Source: Pseudomonadota bacterium
Lineage (GTDB): Bacteria > Pseudomonadota > Gammaproteobacteria > Steroidobacterales > Steroidobacteraceae
Assembly: GCA_021838065.1 (NCBI GenBank)
Contig: JAKCEJ010000024.1
Span: 1-16,600 of the forward strand
Length of the DNA stretch: 16,600 nt
Direction: 5' to 3'
Shown here: one piece after another, positions 15,880-16,600 of the stretch
Position numbering within the stretch: the stretch's first letter is position 1
How the letters are laid out: every line of letters starts with the position of its first letter
The notes under the pieces: generated by a model
What the model saw: the letters and a program-made list of their open reading frames with translations, nothing else
What the model was told of the DNA's origin: nothing
Databases searched by the model: none
Made by a program: the position numbers and the translations under genes

Positions 15880-16600
15880 TCAGCGGGGGGCCGCGCGCAG
15901 GCCGAGCTGCCGGCTGTAGGTGACGTCCATGACGTTGTCGTACCAGCCGGTCACCCGCGGCTTGACCAGGTGCTTGCTGACGTAGAAGTAGAGCGGGATG
16001 ATGGGCTGATCGCGCAGCATGAGTCGCTCGGCGCGCTCGAGCAGGGCGGCGCGCCGGGCCGGATCGAGCGTGGCCTCGGCGCGATCGACCAGCTGGTCGT
16101 AGGCCGGACTGTCGTAGTGCGGCAGATTGATCCCGAAGTCGCTCTTGAAGTACTGGGCGAAGGTGTAAGGGTCGTTGTAATCGCCGATCCAGCTTGAGCG
16201 GAACACGGTGGCCTCGCCGCTGTCGATGTCGTGCATCAGGGTGCTGAAATCCTCGACTTGCAGCCGCGCGCGCACACCGAGCGCGCGCCGCCACATGGAC
16301 GTGACGGCGAGCGCCACGTCCTGATGGATCTCGCCGGTGTTGTATTCGAGCGTGAACCGCAGCGGGTGTGAGGCCGAGTAGCCGGCCGCCGCGTACAGGC
16401 GGCGCGCCGCGGCGATGCGCGCGGCCATCTCGAGCCGGCTCCACGCGGGCGGCTGCGCCTGATAACCGTCGGTACCGGGGGGCACCCAGCTGTACGCCGG
16501 CCGCTCGCCGGCGCGCAGCACGTAGCGCGTCAGCCTGTGGCGGTTGATCACCATGGTCAGCGCGCGGCGCAGGCCCGGCTGGCCCTTGAACGGCGCGCGC
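15880..16600 (-). CDS. Oligopeptide-type ABC transporter substrate-binding protein (SBP family 5), 5' end outside window
   Basis: C-terminal ~240 residues of a periplasmic solute-binding protein of the OppA/DppA family (SBP_bac_5), which delivers peptides or similar solutes to an ABC permease. The frame is open to the window edge, so start and signal peptide are not seen; family members have 500-550 residues. Family cues are the PGLRRALTMVINR helix at the cut end, the RIAAARRLYAAAGY segment with LRFTLEYNTGE after it, the interdomain region SSWIGDYNDPYTFAQYF, and a final domain with DQPIIPLYFYVSKHLVKPRVTG, as in E. coli OppA-like proteins. It is convergent with trkH, with only 24 bases between the stops and no obvious bidirectional terminator. 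The rest of the gene and any permease genes would lie at higher coordinates. Specificity is unknown. Confidence 0.88.
   Translation of the reverse strand, partial: RAPFKGQPGLRRALTMVINRHRLTRYVLRAGERPAYSWVPPGTDGYQAQPPAWSRLEMAARIAAARRLYAAAGYSASHPLRFTLEYNTGEIHQDVALAVTSMWRRALGVRARLQVEDFSTLMHDIDSGEATVFRSSWIGDYNDPYTFAQYFKSDFGINLPHYDSPAYDQLVDRAEATLDPARRAALLERAERLMLRDQPIIPLYFYVSKHLVKPRVTGWYDNVMDVTYSRQLGLRAAPR

Noticed and set aside
15276..15923. + strand frame of 215 residues over the trkH break
   Set aside because: It is Arg/Gly/Ala-rich and matches nothing in TrkH. The family sequence is carried by the other two frames.

Overview
The window reads as chromosomal DNA of a high-GC Gram-negative bacterium, most likely a gammaproteobacterium near the Xanthomonadales/Nevskiales (inference, no marker gene settles it). 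The support is the Trk potassium pair trkA-trkH, a UvrD-type helicase, GloB, an outer-membrane-type lipoprotein signal, and an alpha-glucan locus built around a GPH/SLC45-like sugar transporter. All genes but the last lie on the + strand and are packed with 4-bp stop/start overlaps or short gaps.

Region 1 (1-9951) is an alpha-glucan (starch, maltodextrin or cyclodextrin-like) utilisation locus. It holds the 3' part of a GH31 alpha-glucosidase, a strong GC hairpin, two tandem GH13 neopullulanase/cyclomaltodextrinase-like paralogues, a secreted six-hairpin (alpha/alpha barrel) protein, and a 12-helix sugar:cation symporter-like MFS protein. The GH13 copies differ in export signal: the first has an ordinary cleavable signal peptide, the second a lipoprotein signal. 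The last three genes are translationally coupled. A plausible scheme is that the exported enzymes trim glucans outside the inner membrane, the transporter imports maltose-size products, and GH31 acts on alpha-glucosides. The compartment of GH31 cannot be seen because its 5' end is missing. No TonB receptor or regulator lies in the window.

Region 2 (9952-15855) is housekeeping: gloB (glyoxalase II), uvrD (helicase II), trkA and trkH. gloB and uvrD have no Shine-Dalgarno sequence and each has a -10-like hexamer just before the ATG, suggesting leaderless or near-leaderless transcripts. trkH is split by a single frame break directly after the filter glycine of its third pore loop.

Region 3 (15856-16600) holds the C-terminal part of an oligopeptide-type (SBP family 5) binding protein on the - strand, convergent with trkH and cut by the window edge.

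No RNA genes, CRISPR arrays, insertion sequences or phage genes were seen. The points most worth a second look are the unassigned six-hairpin protein fused to a C-terminal beta-rich region, the split localisation of the GH13 pair, and the trkH pore-loop anomalies.
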